64,000 nt of DNA from Mycobacterium barrassiae (GCF_025822765.1 NZ_JACKUK010000023.1:186001-250000); one strand, 5' to 3'. Positions 38,405 to 49,654 are shown, numbered from the stretch's first letter. The notes: generated by a model not told the origin, from the sequence alone. Translations and numbers: made by a program.

Positions 38405-38638
38405 TCAGTCACCCAGGATGAAGGCGGGCGACGAGAAGGGTCCCCACACCTGCGGGGGTGAGATCACCGGAGGCTCGGTGTAGATCGAGACGTGCCCCGG
38501 CCGCTGAGTCGTGGTGGTTCCCGCCGATTCATGCGTGGTCGTGACGCTGGAGGCGGCGGCGCCTGGTGCCGACGCGATGGCGGCGGCGACGGCCCCGGCG
38601 CCGATCAACAGTGCGAGAGTGTGCGGCTTGGTGTTCAT
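38405..38638 (-). CDS. Small secreted protein of unknown function
   Basis: 77 residues: MNTKPHTLALLIGAGAVAAA with a cleavable signal ending APGAAAS, then a Thr-rich linker and a Pro-rich C-terminus (YTEPPVISPPQVWGPF). No cysteines beyond the signal. The ATG at 38638 is fixed by AGGAG nine bases upstream; reading further upstream would put a polar stretch before the signal. AT-rich DNA surrounds the gene on both sides, unlike the window average. Not assigned to any characterised family. Confidence 0.7.
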   Translation of the reverse strand: MNTKPHTLALLIGAGAVAAAIASAPGAAASSVTTTHESAGTTTTQRPGHVSIYTEPPVISPPQVWGPFSSPAFILGD

Positions 38639-38790
38639 ACGAATTTCTCCTAGATCCATTTCTTGTCGTGTCAGACAATCGACGAATTTGTCGCTGTCTG
38701 TGTCATACAAGATTCAATCTAGGGAGAGATATTGCGGGCGGCTCCTACCTCAAATGAAATTCAAATATCCGCTATTTCTGGCAACCTGCG

Positions 38791-39357
38791 TCAGGCGACG
38801 GTGCGGCGGACCTGTGCGGCGATCTCTTGGAGTGCGGCATCGTCGTGCACCGGCGGCGCCCAGTCGGGCTCGAGGGGTAGCGGAACCCAGCTCTTGCACC
38901 CCGCATAGTCGGGCGTGCGTTGCAGTCGTATCGGCGCGCGCAGCGGGCTGGCCTGCACCACGAGCACGGTGAGACGGTGTTTGGGCCGGAAGTCCAGCCG
39001 GTCGGCCCGCACCGAGTCGGCCGTCCAGATGTGCAGGGATTCGATCTCGTCGAGATTCTCGGGCCTGCTGACCTCAACGGCGGCAACGACTTTCGCGCCA
39101 GCTCGCAGGACGACCTCGTCGGCGGTGCTGTCGGCAGCGGCGGCATCGAGCAGATCGCGGTGTTCGGGCCTGACTCGCTCGGCGTGGCTGTGCGCCACCG
39201 TCGGGAAGAACAGGAAGCGCGAGGCGCTGAGCGCGAACCGTTTCTCGTGAATGCCGCCCTTGCGCAGCAGCACGGTTTGTCTGCCGTCCAGCAGCCCGTG
39301 CACGGCCGCGCCCCACTCCTTGAGCGCGGGCTGGGTGAGTGTGCCCGTCTCCGCCAT
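38791..39357 (-). CDS. DUF1802 family protein
   Basis: 188 residues. The opening ALKEWGAAVHGLLDGRQTVLLRKGGIHEK followed by FLFFPTVAHSHAERVRPE is the DUF1802 signature. Cytoplasmic, no known activity. ATG at 39357 lies five bases after the DUF2277 stop, so the two form a pair. The last in-frame residues form a basic tail (QVRRTVA). Confidence 0.75.
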   Translation of the reverse strand: MAETGTLTQPALKEWGAAVHGLLDGRQTVLLRKGGIHEKRFALSASRFLFFPTVAHSHAERVRPEHRDLLDAAAADSTADEVVLRAGAKVVAAVEVSRPENLDEIESLHIWTADSVRADRLDFRPKHRLTVLVVQASPLRAPIRLQRTPDYAGCKSWVPLPLEPDWAPPVHDDAALQEIAAQVRRTVA

Positions 39358-39362
39358 CGCGG

Positions 39363-39635
39363 CTAGCCGGCCCCGGCGGCCATCCGCGCCCGCACCTCGG
39401 GGCGCCGCAGCGGCGGAACGGTCTTGGGCGGTTGACGGCGCGGCTGCAGCCCACCCAAGAGCCGGGTGGTGGTCGCGGTGACCTCGGCGACCGCTTCCTC
39501 GAAGGCCTCGGCGTTGGCGCCGGACGGCCGTGTGATGCCGCTGACCTTGCGGACGTACTGACGCGCGGCGGCCTCGATCTCCTCGGGAGTGGCCGCCGGT
39601 TCCAGGCCGCGTAGCTCCGTGATGTTTCGGCACAT
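39363..39635 (-). CDS. DUF2277 family protein
   Basis: 90 residues beginning MCRNITELRGLEPAATPEEI, the DUF2277 signature, with AAARQYVRKVSG in the helical core and a basic Pro/Arg-rich end. Function unknown. Divergent from echA across only 22 bases, which must contain one or both promoters or mean that one mRNA is leaderless. Confidence 0.8.
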   Translation of the reverse strand: MCRNITELRGLEPAATPEEIEAAARQYVRKVSGITRPSGANAEAFEEAVAEVTATTTRLLGGLQPRRQPPKTVPPLRRPEVRARMAAGAG

Positions 39636-39657
39636 GGCTCCACGATAGGTTCGACCC

Positions 39658-40425
39658 ATGACCAACCCCAACAACACCGACGTCCTGCTGATCGACACCC
39701 AGGATCGGGTGCGCACGCTGACACTGAACCGCCCGCGGTCCCGCAACGCGTTGTCGTCGGAGCTTCGGACGAAGTTCTTCCAGGCGCTGCGGGACGCGGA
39801 GGCTTCGGATGACGTCGACGTCGTCATCTTCACCGGTGCCGATCCGGTGTTCTGTGCGGGGCTGGACCTCAAGGAACTCGGCGATTCCACCGAACTGCCC
39901 GACATCTCGCCGAAGTGGCCGTCGATGACCAAGCCGGTGATCGGCGCGATCAACGGCGCCGCGGTGACCGGCGGGCTGGAGCTGGCGCTGTACTGCGACA
40001 TCCTGATCGCCTCGGAGAACGCCAAGTTCGCAGACACCCACGCCCGGGTCGGGTTGATGCCCACCTGGGGGCTGTCGGTCCGGCTACCGCAGAAGGTCGG
40101 CGTCGGACTGGCCCGCCGGATGAGCATGACGGGCGACTATCTCTCGGCCGCCGAGGCACTGCGGGCCGGACTGGTCACCGAGGTGGTGCCGCACGACGAG
40201 CTCCTGCCGGCCGCGCGGCGGGTGGCGGCCTCCATCGTCGGCAACAACCAGAAAGCCGTACGCGCCCTGCTCGCGTCGTATCACCGCATCGACGAGGCCG
40301 GCACCTCCGAGGCGCTGGCGATCGAGGCCGAGTCGGCCCTCGAGTGGATGCGCACGGCCACCGGCGACGACATCGCCGCCAACCGCGCCGCGGTGTTCGA
40401 GCGGGGTCGCGCGCAGGTCCGGTAA
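39658..40425 (+). CDS. Enoyl-CoA hydratase/isomerase family protein
   Basis: A 255-residue crotonase-fold protein. The oxyanion-hole segment is CAGLDLKEL and NGAAVTGGLELAL, the latter keeping the first catalytic glutamate position (GGLELA). The second classical glutamate (rat Glu164 position) is not kept; the region reads HARVGLMPTWG. So hydratase activity is uncertain, and isomerase or another crotonase reaction is possible. Followed 53 bases later by a methyltransferase. Confidence 0.85.
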   Translation: MTNPNNTDVLLIDTQDRVRTLTLNRPRSRNALSSELRTKFFQALRDAEASDDVDVVIFTGADPVFCAGLDLKELGDSTELPDISPKWPSMTKPVIGAINGAAVTGGLELALYCDILIASENAKFADTHARVGLMPTWGLSVRLPQKVGVGLARRMSMTGDYLSAAEALRAGLVTEVVPHDELLPAARRVAASIVGNNQKAVRALLASYHRIDEAGTSEALAIEAESALEWMRTATGDDIAANRAAVFERGRAQVR

Positions 40426-40478
40426 CCGCGCGTGCCATACGATTCCGCGAGTTCGCGTGGCCTCGTACGCTGTCGAGC

Positions 40479-41045
40479 GTGAACGAAGCACACGAATACT
40501 GCGGCAGCGACGAGTGGCGTCAGATGATTCGCGAAGTCATCCTGCCGTGGGCGCTGGGCGAAACCGATCTCGGCGACGACGTTCTCGAGGTCGGGCCAGG
40601 ATACGGCGCCACCACCGACGTGCTCGGCGCGTCGACCGCACGACTGACATCGGTCGAGATCGACGACAAGCTCGCCGCGTTGCTCCGTGAGCGCTTCGCC
40701 GACAATCCCTCGGTCGAGATCGTCAACGGCGACGCCACGGCACTCGACTTCGCCGACGGAAGGTTCACGGGCGCAGCCTGTTTCACGATGCTGCACCATG
40801 TGCCGACCGTGGAGCTGCAGGACAAGCTGTTTGCGGAGATCGCGCGGGTCCTGAAGCCCGGTGCGGCGCTGGTGGCCAGCGACAGCCTTGGTAGCGACGA
40901 ACTGGCCGTCGCGCATGAAGGCGACAACTACAACCCCGTCGACCCGGATTCACTGCCGTCTCGGTTGGCCGCCGCCGGATTCGGCGACGTACACGTCAGG
41001 ACCAACGACTACGGCTGGACGATGATCGCGCGCATACCCGGCTGA
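40479..41045 (+). CDS. SAM-dependent methyltransferase
   Basis: A 188-residue class I methyltransferase. The SAM loop is VLEVGPGYGATTD near residue 37, the acidic second-strand end is SVEIDDK, and the NGDATALDF adenine region follows. The family resembles UbiE/menaquinone-like and lipid methyltransferases; substrate unknown. GTG start at 40479 (VNEAHEYCG). Its TGA is one base from the convergent secreted-protein stop (TGACTCA). Confidence 0.83.
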   Translation: MNEAHEYCGSDEWRQMIREVILPWALGETDLGDDVLEVGPGYGATTDVLGASTARLTSVEIDDKLAALLRERFADNPSVEIVNGDATALDFADGRFTGAACFTMLHHVPTVELQDKLFAEIARVLKPGAALVASDSLGSDELAVAHEGDNYNPVDPDSLPSRLAAAGFGDVHVRTNDYGWTMIARIPG

Positions 41046-41046
41046 C

Positions 41047-41499
41047 TCAGGGGCTGGGCGGGATGTTGATGTCGACGCGGACCAGTTGCTCGATTCCCGG
41101 CTGATAGGTGACCGGTTCGGACGGCGTCGGGCCGAACGTCGGACTCAGCTCCCCTCCGGGTCCGGCGAACTGGACGTTGAACGACGGCATGGCCGGGGCG
41201 CTGGTGATGTAGAGCGCCTCGCAGATGCCGTCCTGCAGCCGCGACCGGAAGAACTGGCCGTAGGCGACTTTGGGGGTGTCGGTGGCCGTTCCACCCTCGG
41301 AGAGAATCACCGACGAACCTCGACGAACAGGGCCGAGTGCTGCGGCACCGACACATTGGTCGGCGTCGTCGACCTGGGTGAACGGCTGGTGGATCAGCAC
41401 ATAGACGGCGGTGGGCACGGTCGGCTCTGCCGCCGACTGCGGCGCCGCGACCAGGCTTGCCGATGTGACGACGGCAAGTGCGTATCCGAGCCGTTTCAT
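41047..41499 (-). CDS. Secreted protein of unknown function
   Basis: 150 residues: a signal peptide (KRLGYALAVVTSASLVAAPQSAAEP, cleavage likely after SAA), then a mature domain with two cysteines (QCVG, ICEA) and Pro-rich ends. No recognised domain. The ribosome site AGGAG six bases before the ATG lies in the border of the adjoining IS110-family remnant. Confidence 0.68.
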   Translation of the reverse strand: MKRLGYALAVVTSASLVAAPQSAAEPTVPTAVYVLIHQPFTQVDDADQCVGAAALGPVRRGSSVILSEGGTATDTPKVAYGQFFRSRLQDGICEALYITSAPAMPSFNVQFAGPGGELSPTFGPTPSEPVTYQPGIEQLVRVDINIPPSP

Positions 41500-41513
41500 G
41501 GGTTTCTCCTATG

Positions 41514-41786
41514 TCAAGCCGCTGCCATTTGGCAAGTGGTTTGACGGTTGTTGTGGTCGGTGAGCAGGTGGTTGAAGACGACGCGGGCGAGGCGGCGTTT
41601 GAGGCCGCGCAGTGCTTCGGGGGTGGAGTCGCCTTGCACGAGGCGATGCCGGTAGTAGGTCTGGCCGAGACCGTCGAGGCGGATTTGGGTGACCGCGATG
41701 CGGTGCAGCGCGGCGTTGAGTTGACGGTTGCCCGAAGGTGACGGTTGGGCCGGTCGGCGGACATACCTCAGTGGGGGCGGTGCCAC
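41514..41786 (-). pseudogene. IS110-family transposase remnant (C-terminal fragment)
   Basis: About 70 residues match the C-terminal transposase_20 region of IS110/IS116-type elements: SGNRQLNAALHRIAVTQIRL, then LRGLKRRLARVVFNHLLTDH. The DEDD catalytic N-terminal domain is missing and sequence before PSPSGNRQ is unrelated. The 154 bases from 41787 to dinF hold no gene. The stop is followed by TTGACATAGGAG, which looks like the element's end. A non-functional fragment marking past transposition. Confidence 0.8.
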
Positions 41787-41940
41787 GCTCCTATCAAGTC
41801 ACGCCGGCCGGTCCTTCACACCTGATGCCGACAAAACGCATGCACGCCAACCCGAAGGCGGAGCCTATGAGCCAGACACCAGATGATCAGGATCCAACCA
41901 CCGCAAGAAGCGGTGCCCTCACCCTGACACTGACGCGAGC

Positions 41941-43284
41941 CTAACCGGTGCCCGGTACCAGCCAGCGACCGGAAAAGGCTCGCCAGCCGACGAACACCAG
42001 CCGCAGCACCATGAACGTCGACAACCCGGCCCAGATGCCGAGCAGTCCCCAGCCGAACGCCAGCGACAGCCAGATCAACGGCAGGAACCCGACCACTGCG
42101 CTGATCAACGTGGCATTGCGCATGAACTTGGCGTCGCCGGCACCCAGCAGCACACCGTCCAGCGCGAAAACGATTCCGGCGATTGGCAATTGAGCCACCA
42201 TGAACCACCACGGGACGCCGATGGCGTCGAGCACCGAACGGTCGTCGGTGAACACAGTCGGAAACACCGAGGCGCCGACCGCGAACACACCGGCCAGCAC
42301 CGCGGAGGCGAGCGTCGAGAAGATGGTGACCCGCCAGGCCACCGACTTCGCATGCGCCAGCTGCCCCGCTCCGAGCGCGGCACCCACCAACGACTGCGCG
42401 GCGATGGCGAGCGAGTCCAACACCAGGGCAAGGGTGTTCCACAGTTGCAGCACCACCTGATGCGCCGCGACCGCGGCAGCGCCGAACCTGGCGGCGACGG
42501 CTCCCGCGGAGACGAAGCAGGCCTGAAACGCCAAGGTGCGCAACAGGAGATCTCGCCCCAGCACGACCTGGGATCGCAGCACCGTGGGGTCGATCCGCAA
42601 CGGCACCCGCTCCACGTAGAGCGCGCGCAGGAACAGCAGGGCGGCGAACCACTGCCCGACCAGGTTCGCCACGGCCGAGCCCGCCAGCTCGAGCCTCGGA
42701 AGGCCAAGCCACCCGTACACGAGCAACGGGCACAGCACCGCCGACAGCGCGAAGCCCGTCACGACGTAGCGCAGTGGGCGCACCGTGTCCTGCACACCGC
42801 GCATCCAGCCGTTGCCCGCCGCCGAGACCAGGATGGCCGGAACGCCGAACGTCGCGATCCGGACCCATGGCAGCGCGGCGTCGGCGATCTCGCCGCCCCC
42901 GGAAGACCCAGCGAGTGCCGACACCAGCGGCACGGCCGCCACCTGAACGACCAGGACGATCAGCCAGCCAAGACCAACGGCCATCCAGGTGGCCTGCAGA
43001 CCCTCGCCGACCGCCGCCCGCCGGTCACCGGCACCGAAGAACCGCGCCGAGCGGGCGGTGGTGCCGTACGACAGAAACGTCATCTGCGAACTCAGCGTCG
43101 CCAGGATCAGCCCGCCGATCGCCAGGCCGGCCAGAGCCAGCGCGCCCAGACGCCCGACGATGGCGATGTCGAACAGCAGGTAGATCGGCTCCGCGGCGAG
43201 CACCCCGAGCGCGGGTAGAGCCAGGCCCGCGATGCGGCGACCGGTTGCCGTCGGCGCCGCGGATTCGTGGGACGGATCAGCCAA
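41941..43284 (-). CDS. dinF: MATE-family efflux protein DinF
   Basis: A 447-residue polytopic MATE transporter with about 12 helices, like Rv2836c. Conserved AEPIYLLFDIAIVGRLG opens the first domain and the second domain has a parallel arrangement. MATE proteins expel cationic drugs using proton or sodium gradients; DinF members are linked to oxidative stress in other bacteria. The chosen start is TTG 43284, because no ATG or GTG lies before the first helix; GGCAGG precedes it. It follows nrnA by 42 bases. Confidence 0.88.
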   Translation of the reverse strand: MADPSHESAAPTATGRRIAGLALPALGVLAAEPIYLLFDIAIVGRLGALALAGLAIGGLILATLSSQMTFLSYGTTARSARFFGAGDRRAAVGEGLQATWMAVGLGWLIVLVVQVAAVPLVSALAGSSGGGEIADAALPWVRIATFGVPAILVSAAGNGWMRGVQDTVRPLRYVVTGFALSAVLCPLLVYGWLGLPRLELAGSAVANLVGQWFAALLFLRALYVERVPLRIDPTVLRSQVVLGRDLLLRTLAFQACFVSAGAVAARFGAAAVAAHQVVLQLWNTLALVLDSLAIAAQSLVGAALGAGQLAHAKSVAWRVTIFSTLASAVLAGVFAVGASVFPTVFTDDRSVLDAIGVPWWFMVAQLPIAGIVFALDGVLLGAGDAKFMRNATLISAVVGFLPLIWLSLAFGWGLLGIWAGLSTFMVLRLVFVGWRAFSGRWLVPGTG

Positions 43285-43326
43285 GGCGCCTGCCGACAGG
43301 GTCAGCGAAGGCGCGCGTCGACGACG

Positions 43327-44812
<1,486 letters not shown>

Positions 44813-44823
44813 GTGCGAACCTC

Positions 44824-47529
44824 CTAGGTTCTCTGCTTCTCGACGAGTTCGTACGTCTCGATGACGTCGCCTTCCTTGATGTCGGAGTACGTCAGCGTCA
44901 GACCGCATTCGTACCCGTCGCGCACCTCGGTGACGTCGTCCTTCTCGCGACGCAGCGACGACACAGTCAGGTTCTCCGCGACGACGACGCTGTCACGAAG
45001 CAGACGCGCCTTCGAGTTACGCCGGATGACACCGGAGGTGACGAGGCAGCCGGCGATGTTGCCGACCTTCGACGACCGGAAGATGGCGCGGATCTCGGCG
45101 CGGCCGAGCTCCTTCTCCTCGTAGACCGGCTTGAGCATGCCCTTCAGCGCGCTCTCGATCTCGTCGATCGCCTGGTAGATCACCGAGTAGTACCGGATCT
45201 CCACACCCTCGCGGTTGGCCAGCTCGGTGGCCTTGCCCTCGGCGCGGACGTTGAACCCGATGATGATCGCGTCCGAGGCCGACGCCAGGTTGACGTTGGT
45301 CTCGGTGACGCCGCCGACGCCGCGGTCGATGACCCGCAACTCGACCTCGTCGTCGATCTGGATGCCCAGCAGGGCCTCCTCGAGCGCTTCGACCGTGCCA
45401 GCGTTGTCGCCCTTGAGGATCAGGTTCAGCTGGCTGGTTTCCTTCAGCGCCGAATCCAGGTCCTCGAGGCTGATCCGCTTGCGAGTCCGCGCGGCCATGG
45501 CGTTGCGCTTGCGCGCACTGCGCCGGTCGGCGATCTGGCGGGCGATGCGGTCCTCGTCGACAACCAGGAAGTTGTCACCGGCGCCCGGCACCGACGTGAA
45601 ACCGATGACCTGCACGGGCCGCGACGGCAACGCCTCCTCGACGTCGTCGCCGTGCTCGTCGACCATGCGGCGCACACGCCCGTAGGCGTCGCCCGCCACC
45701 ACCGAGTCGCCGACCCGCAGCGTGCCGCGCTGGATGAGCACGGTGGCCACGGGACCGCGACCGCGGTCCAGGTGCGCCTCGATCGCGACGCCCTGGGCCT
45801 CCATGTCGGGGTTGGCCCGCAGGTCGAGCGCGGCGTCGGCGGTCAGCACGACAGCCTCGAGCAGCGCCTGGATGTTCGTGCCCTGCTTCGCCGAGATGTC
45901 GACGAACATCGTGTCGCCGCCGAATTCCTCTGGCACCAAACCGTATTCGGTCAACTGGCCACGGATCTTGGCAGGGTCAGCGCCTTCCTTGTCGATCTTG
46001 TTGACCGCGACCACGATCGGCACATCGGCGGCCTGCGCGTGGTTGATGGCCTCCACCGTCTGCGGCATGACGCCGTCGTCGGCGGCGACCACCAGGATCG
46101 CGATGTCGGTGGCCTTCGCGCCACGGGCACGCATCGCGGTGAACGCTTCGTGGCCCGGGGTGTCGATGAAGGTGATCGGCCGCGGCGTGCCGTCGAGGTC
46201 GACCTCGACCTGGTAGGCGCCGATGTGCTGGGTGATGCCGCCTGCCTCGCCCTCGCGGACGGTGGCGTTGCGGATCGTGTCCAGCAGTCGGGTCTTGCCG
46301 TGGTCGACATGACCCATGACGGTGACCACCGGCGGACGAACCTCGAGGTCCTCCTCGCCGCCCTCGTCCTCGCCGTAGGTGAGGTCGAAGGACTCGAGCA
46401 GCTCGCGGTCCTCGTCCTCGGGCGAGACGACCTGCACGACGTAGTTCATCTCGCTGCCGAGCAGTTCGAGCGTCTCGTCGCCGACGGACTGCGTCGCCGT
46501 GACCATCTCGCCGAGGTTGAACAGCGCCTGCACCAACGAAGCCGGGTTGGCGTCGATCTTCTCGGCGAAGTCGCTCAGCGAGGCACCGCGGGCCAGGCGA
46601 ATGGTCTCACCGTTGCCGTGCGGGAGCCGGACACCACCGACGACCGGCGCCTGCATGTTCTCGTATTCGGCGCGTTTCGCCCTCTTCGACTTACGGCCAC
46701 GCTTGGGCGCGCCACCGGGACGACCGAAGGCACCCGCCGCGCCCCCGCGCTGGCCGGGACGACCGCCACCTCCGGGACGACCGCGATAGCCGCCGCCACC
46801 GGCGGGCGCGCCGCCACCACCGCCGGCGCCACCGCCGCGGTAGTTACCGCCACCGCCGCCGGGACCGCCCGCACGACCACCACCGCCGCCGCCGGGTCCA
46901 CGGCCACCGGGACCCGGACGCGGTCCACCGGGCCGACCGCCGGCAGGGACGCCCGGACGGGGCCCGGCCGGACGCGGAGGCATGTTGCCCGGCGACATGC
47001 CGGGCCGCGGAGCTCCTGGCCGCGGCGCGCCGGGACGGGGCGCCTGCGGACGCGGAATCGGCCGGTCAACCGGCTGCTGCGACGAGAAAGGATTGTTGCC
47101 GACGCGCGGGGCACGCGCGGCGGGCTTGGGCGCACCGGGCGCACCGGGTGCCGGGCCGGGCCGGGGCCCTGGTGTCGGACCTGGCTGCGCCGGGGGTGCA
47201 GCCGGAGGCGCGGTTGGTGCCGCGGCGGCTGCCGGAGGCGGCGCGGGTGCCGCCGGTTCCGCTGGCGGCGCGGGCTTGGGTGCGGCCGGCTTCGCGGCCG
47301 GTTTGGCCGGCGCGGCGGCGGCAGCGCCGTTTCCGTCTGTCTTGGCCGCCTTCTCCGCGGCCGGCTTGCCACCGCCGAACGACTCACGCAACCGGCGGGC
47401 GACGGGGGCCTCCACAGTGGAGGACGCGGATTTGACGAATTCGCCCTGATCGCTCAGGCGGGCGAGTACTTCCTTACTTGTGACACCGAGTTCCTTGGCC
47501 AACTCGTGTACACGGGCCTTACCTGCCAC
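44824..47529 (-). CDS. infB: Translation initiation factor IF-2
   Basis: A 901-residue initiator-tRNA GTPase. The N-terminal IF2_N helix ([19 protein letters not shown]) leads into a long Pro/Ala-rich and then Gly/Arg-rich low-complexity region (about residues 45-290). The G domain has GHVDHGKT near 405, [12 protein letters not shown] and SAK; beta-barrel and C domains follow. GTG start with AGGAG six bases upstream. The disordered stretch carries many RGG-like repeats and extreme GC. Confidence 0.97.
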   Translation of the reverse strand: MAGKARVHELAKELGVTSKEVLARLSDQGEFVKSASSTVEAPVARRLRESFGGGKPAAEKAAKTDGNGAAAAAPAKPAAKPAAPKPAPPAEPAAPAPPPAAAAAPTAPPAAPPAQPGPTPGPRPGPAPGAPGAPKPAARAPRVGNNPFSSQQPVDRPIPRPQAPRPGAPRPGAPRPGMSPGNMPPRPAGPRPGVPAGGRPGGPRPGPGGRGPGGGGGGRAGGPGGGGGNYRGGGAGGGGGAPAGGGGYRGRPGGGGRPGQRGGAAGAFGRPGGAPKRGRKSKRAKRAEYENMQAPVVGGVRLPHGNGETIRLARGASLSDFAEKIDANPASLVQALFNLGEMVTATQSVGDETLELLGSEMNYVVQVVSPEDEDRELLESFDLTYGEDEGGEEDLEVRPPVVTVMGHVDHGKTRLLDTIRNATVREGEAGGITQHIGAYQVEVDLDGTPRPITFIDTPGHEAFTAMRARGAKATDIAILVVAADDGVMPQTVEAINHAQAADVPIVVAVNKIDKEGADPAKIRGQLTEYGLVPEEFGGDTMFVDISAKQGTNIQALLEAVVLTADAALDLRANPDMEAQGVAIEAHLDRGRGPVATVLIQRGTLRVGDSVVAGDAYGRVRRMVDEHGDDVEEALPSRPVQVIGFTSVPGAGDNFLVVDEDRIARQIADRRSARKRNAMAARTRKRISLEDLDSALKETSQLNLILKGDNAGTVEALEEALLGIQIDDEVELRVIDRGVGGVTETNVNLASASDAIIIGFNVRAEGKATELANREGVEIRYYSVIYQAIDEIESALKGMLKPVYEEKELGRAEIRAIFRSSKVGNIAGCLVTSGVIRRNSKARLLRDSVVVAENLTVSSLRREKDDVTEVRDGYECGLTLTYSDIKEGDVIETYELVEKQRT

Positions 47530-47596
47530 TACAACTCCTGTCTAGGAGGCCGCAGCGGTGGTGGGCGCCGCGCCTCGGGTTAGCTATGACACATGG

Positions 47597-47959
47597 TCAT
47601 CGGGACTTCACGGTGTGCTCATGTTCTTCGCAACCTGTTCTGTTGCCGGGTGTCGGAGCCGCTCTGACGTGCTCCATTACCGCGGTGGTATCTGGTTTAC
47701 CGCTGATGCGCAGCGCTCGGACGAATGCTTGCCGCCGGATTGCTGCGTCTAGACACTGCGGATCGAGGTGCAACCAGGCACCCCGCCCCGGCAGCTTTCT
47801 CGCAGTGTCAACGGTCACGGCGCACTTGCCGTTCCCCTCATCCACCGCGACCACACGAAGCAGTTCGACGGCCAGCTCTCGCCTCCGACAGCCGATGCAC
47901 GTCCGGACCGGTCCTTCTGGTCTTCTGTGCGGAGCAGCCGAAGTCTCGCGCTGGATCAC
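47597..47959 (-). CDS. ylxR: YlxR/RnpM family RNA-binding protein
   Basis: A 120-residue YlxR (DUF448) protein between nusA and infB, as in most bacteria. The signature is VRTCIGCRRRE near residue 18, and GRGAWLHLDPQCLDAA follows. B. subtilis YlxR (RnpM) modulates RNase P; the role here is unproven. GTG start at 47959; a GTG at the VRTC position is possible. A -10-like TAGACT sits five bases upstream, so an internal, leaderless promoter may exist. Confidence 0.88.
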   Translation of the reverse strand: MIQRETSAAPHRRPEGPVRTCIGCRRRELAVELLRVVAVDEGNGKCAVTVDTARKLPGRGAWLHLDPQCLDAAIRRQAFVRALRISGKPDTTAVMEHVRAAPTPGNRTGCEEHEHTVKSR

Positions 47960-47964
47960 GGTTC

Positions 47965-47970
47965 AGTCTA
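47965..47970 (-). promoter_or_regulatory. Possible internal promoter for ylxR-infB
   Basis: TAGACT (47970-47965) lies five bases before the ylxR GTG, with TTCGGT 18 bases upstream, the same arrangement as the gpsI candidate. It would allow ylxR-infB-rbfA expression separately from nusA. Confidence 0.4.
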
Positions 47971-48036
47971 GCCACACCTGGTCGTCACACCGAAATACCA
48001 GGGACTCGAACCGCCGCTGATCCGTCGCTGGTGGCC

Positions 48037-49038
48037 TCACCCAGCCGGTACTGCCTCCGCATCACTGCGGATATCGATGCGCCAGCCGGTCAGGCGCGCC
48101 GCCAGGCGGGCGTTCTGCCCTTCTTTGCCGATCGCCAGCGACAACTGGAAATCCGGCACCACGACACGGGCGGCCCGCGCAGTCTCGTCGATGACGCTCA
48201 CCGACACGACCTTGGCCGGCGACAGCGCGTTGGCCACGAACTTCGCCGGATCGGGATCGAAGTCGATGATGTCGATCTTCTCTCCCGACAGCTCGCTCAT
48301 CACGTTGCGCACCCGCTGGCCCATGGGTCCGATGCAGGCGCCCTTGGCGTTGAGTCCGGGGACGCGCGACGTCACCGCGATCTTCGAACGGTGGCCGGCC
48401 TCGCGCGCGACCGCGACGATCTCGACCGACCCCTCGGCGATCTCGGGCACCTCCAGCGAGAAAAGCTTGCGCACCAGGTTGGGATGCGTGCGCGACAGCG
48501 TGATCAACGGTTCGCGGGCCCCGCGCGTCACGCCGACGACGTAACAGCGCAGACGATCGCCGTGTTCGTAGCGCTCCCCCGGGACCTGCTCGGCGGCGGG
48601 GATGACGCCCTCGGATCCCTTGGTTTCGCTGCCCATCCGGACGACGACCAGGCCGCGGGCGTTGGCGCGGGCATCGCGCTGGATGACGCCGCCGACGATG
48701 TCACCCTCGCGGGCGGAGAACTCGCCGTAGTTCTTCTCGTTCTCGGCGTCGCGCAGCCGCTGCAGGATCACCTGACGCGCGGTGGTCGCCGCGATGCGGC
48801 CGAAACCTTCTGGTGTGTCGTCCCATTCAGAGATGACGTTGCCGTCTTCGTCGGTTTCGCGTGCCAGCACCTGGACCACGCCGGTCTTGCGATCGATCTC
48901 GATGCGGGCGTCGGCCTGGTGGCCCTCGGTATGCCGATAGGCCGTCAGCAACGCCGACTTGATGGTTTCGACGACGACGTCGACCGAAATGCCCTTGTCG
49001 GCCTCGATGGCATGCAACGCCGCCATGTCAATGTTCAC
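48037..49038 (-). CDS. nusA: Transcription termination/antitermination factor NusA
   Basis: A 333-residue RNA polymerase-binding factor: N-terminal domain (1-110), S1 (about 115-185, [11 protein letters not shown]), KH1 with [15 protein letters not shown] and KH2 with [17 protein letters not shown]. No C-terminal acidic repeats, normal for actinobacteria. GTG start with AAGGAGG; it overlaps the rimP TGA by four bases (GTGA). Confidence 0.96.
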   Translation of the reverse strand: MNIDMAALHAIEADKGISVDVVVETIKSALLTAYRHTEGHQADARIEIDRKTGVVQVLARETDEDGNVISEWDDTPEGFGRIAATTARQVILQRLRDAENEKNYGEFSAREGDIVGGVIQRDARANARGLVVVRMGSETKGSEGVIPAAEQVPGERYEHGDRLRCYVVGVTRGAREPLITLSRTHPNLVRKLFSLEVPEIAEGSVEIVAVAREAGHRSKIAVTSRVPGLNAKGACIGPMGQRVRNVMSELSGEKIDIIDFDPDPAKFVANALSPAKVVSVSVIDETARAARVVVPDFQLSLAIGKEGQNARLAARLTGWRIDIRSDAEAVPAG

Positions 49039-49574
49039 CGCGGAGCCTCCTTCTCAGATAGACCGGCCAGCTCCAGTTCGCGCTGATTCGGAGGTGAGAA
49101 CTCAACCTGTACAACCGCTTTGGCGATGCTGCTCATCGATATCTCGCGGACCGAGAGTGCGGCGCTGCGCGGATCGCGCACGACCAATCGCACAGTGCCG
49201 TCGCGGGTTTCCCCCAATCGGCCGGTCAGTTCGGCGCCGTCGGACAGCGTCAGGTCGACCTTGCGGCCGCGGGCCCGACGGAAATGCTTCTCAGTGGTCA
49301 GCGGCCGGTCCACGCCCGGCGAGGTGACCTCGAGGACGTAGGGGGTTGCGCTGCGGTCGACACGATCCAGCAGTTCGGATGCCGACCGGGACAACGCGGC
49401 GGCCGCGTCCAGGTCCAGGCCCTGATCGCCGTCGGCCACCACGGTGATGCGAGGGGGGCGCGCGGCGGCGTCGATGACCACGTTCTCGATCTCGTAGCCT
49501 GCGCGCGCGAACTCACCGTCAAGTAGCTCGACCACCTGTTTCTGCGACGGCAATCCCGCTGAGCGCTCCGTCAC
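49035..49574 (-). CDS. rimP: Ribosome maturation factor RimP
   Basis: A 179-residue 30S assembly factor, first gene of the translation operon. [23 protein letters not shown]-like sequence ([13 protein letters not shown]) at about residues 85-105 is diagnostic. GTG at 49574 has GAGGAG seven bases upstream; the in-frame sequence above it is not protein-like. A palindrome lies 81 bases upstream. Confidence 0.94.
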   Translation of the reverse strand: MTERSAGLPSQKQVVELLDGEFARAGYEIENVVIDAAARPPRITVVADGDQGLDLDAAAALSRSASELLDRVDRSATPYVLEVTSPGVDRPLTTEKHFRRARGRKVDLTLSDGAELTGRLGETRDGTVRLVVRDPRSAALSVREISMSSIAKAVVQVEFSPPNQRELELAGLSEKEAPR

Positions 49575-49654
49575 GGCGAGCTCCTCATCTTGAGTTGTCT
49601 CCGACCACTGGTTCGGTGTGTCTTCGGCGCGAAACCGGAACAGACACTGGACCT

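Noticed and set aside
41738-41944. A 68-codon + strand frame beside the IS110 remnant
   Set aside because: Overlaps the remnant, no ribosome site, no similarity recognised; probably chance.
47990-48025. GGTTCGAGTCCC-like T-loop sequence on the minus strand, suggestive of a tRNA
   Set aside because: The putative T stem does not pair, and there is no acceptor, D or anticodon arm around it.
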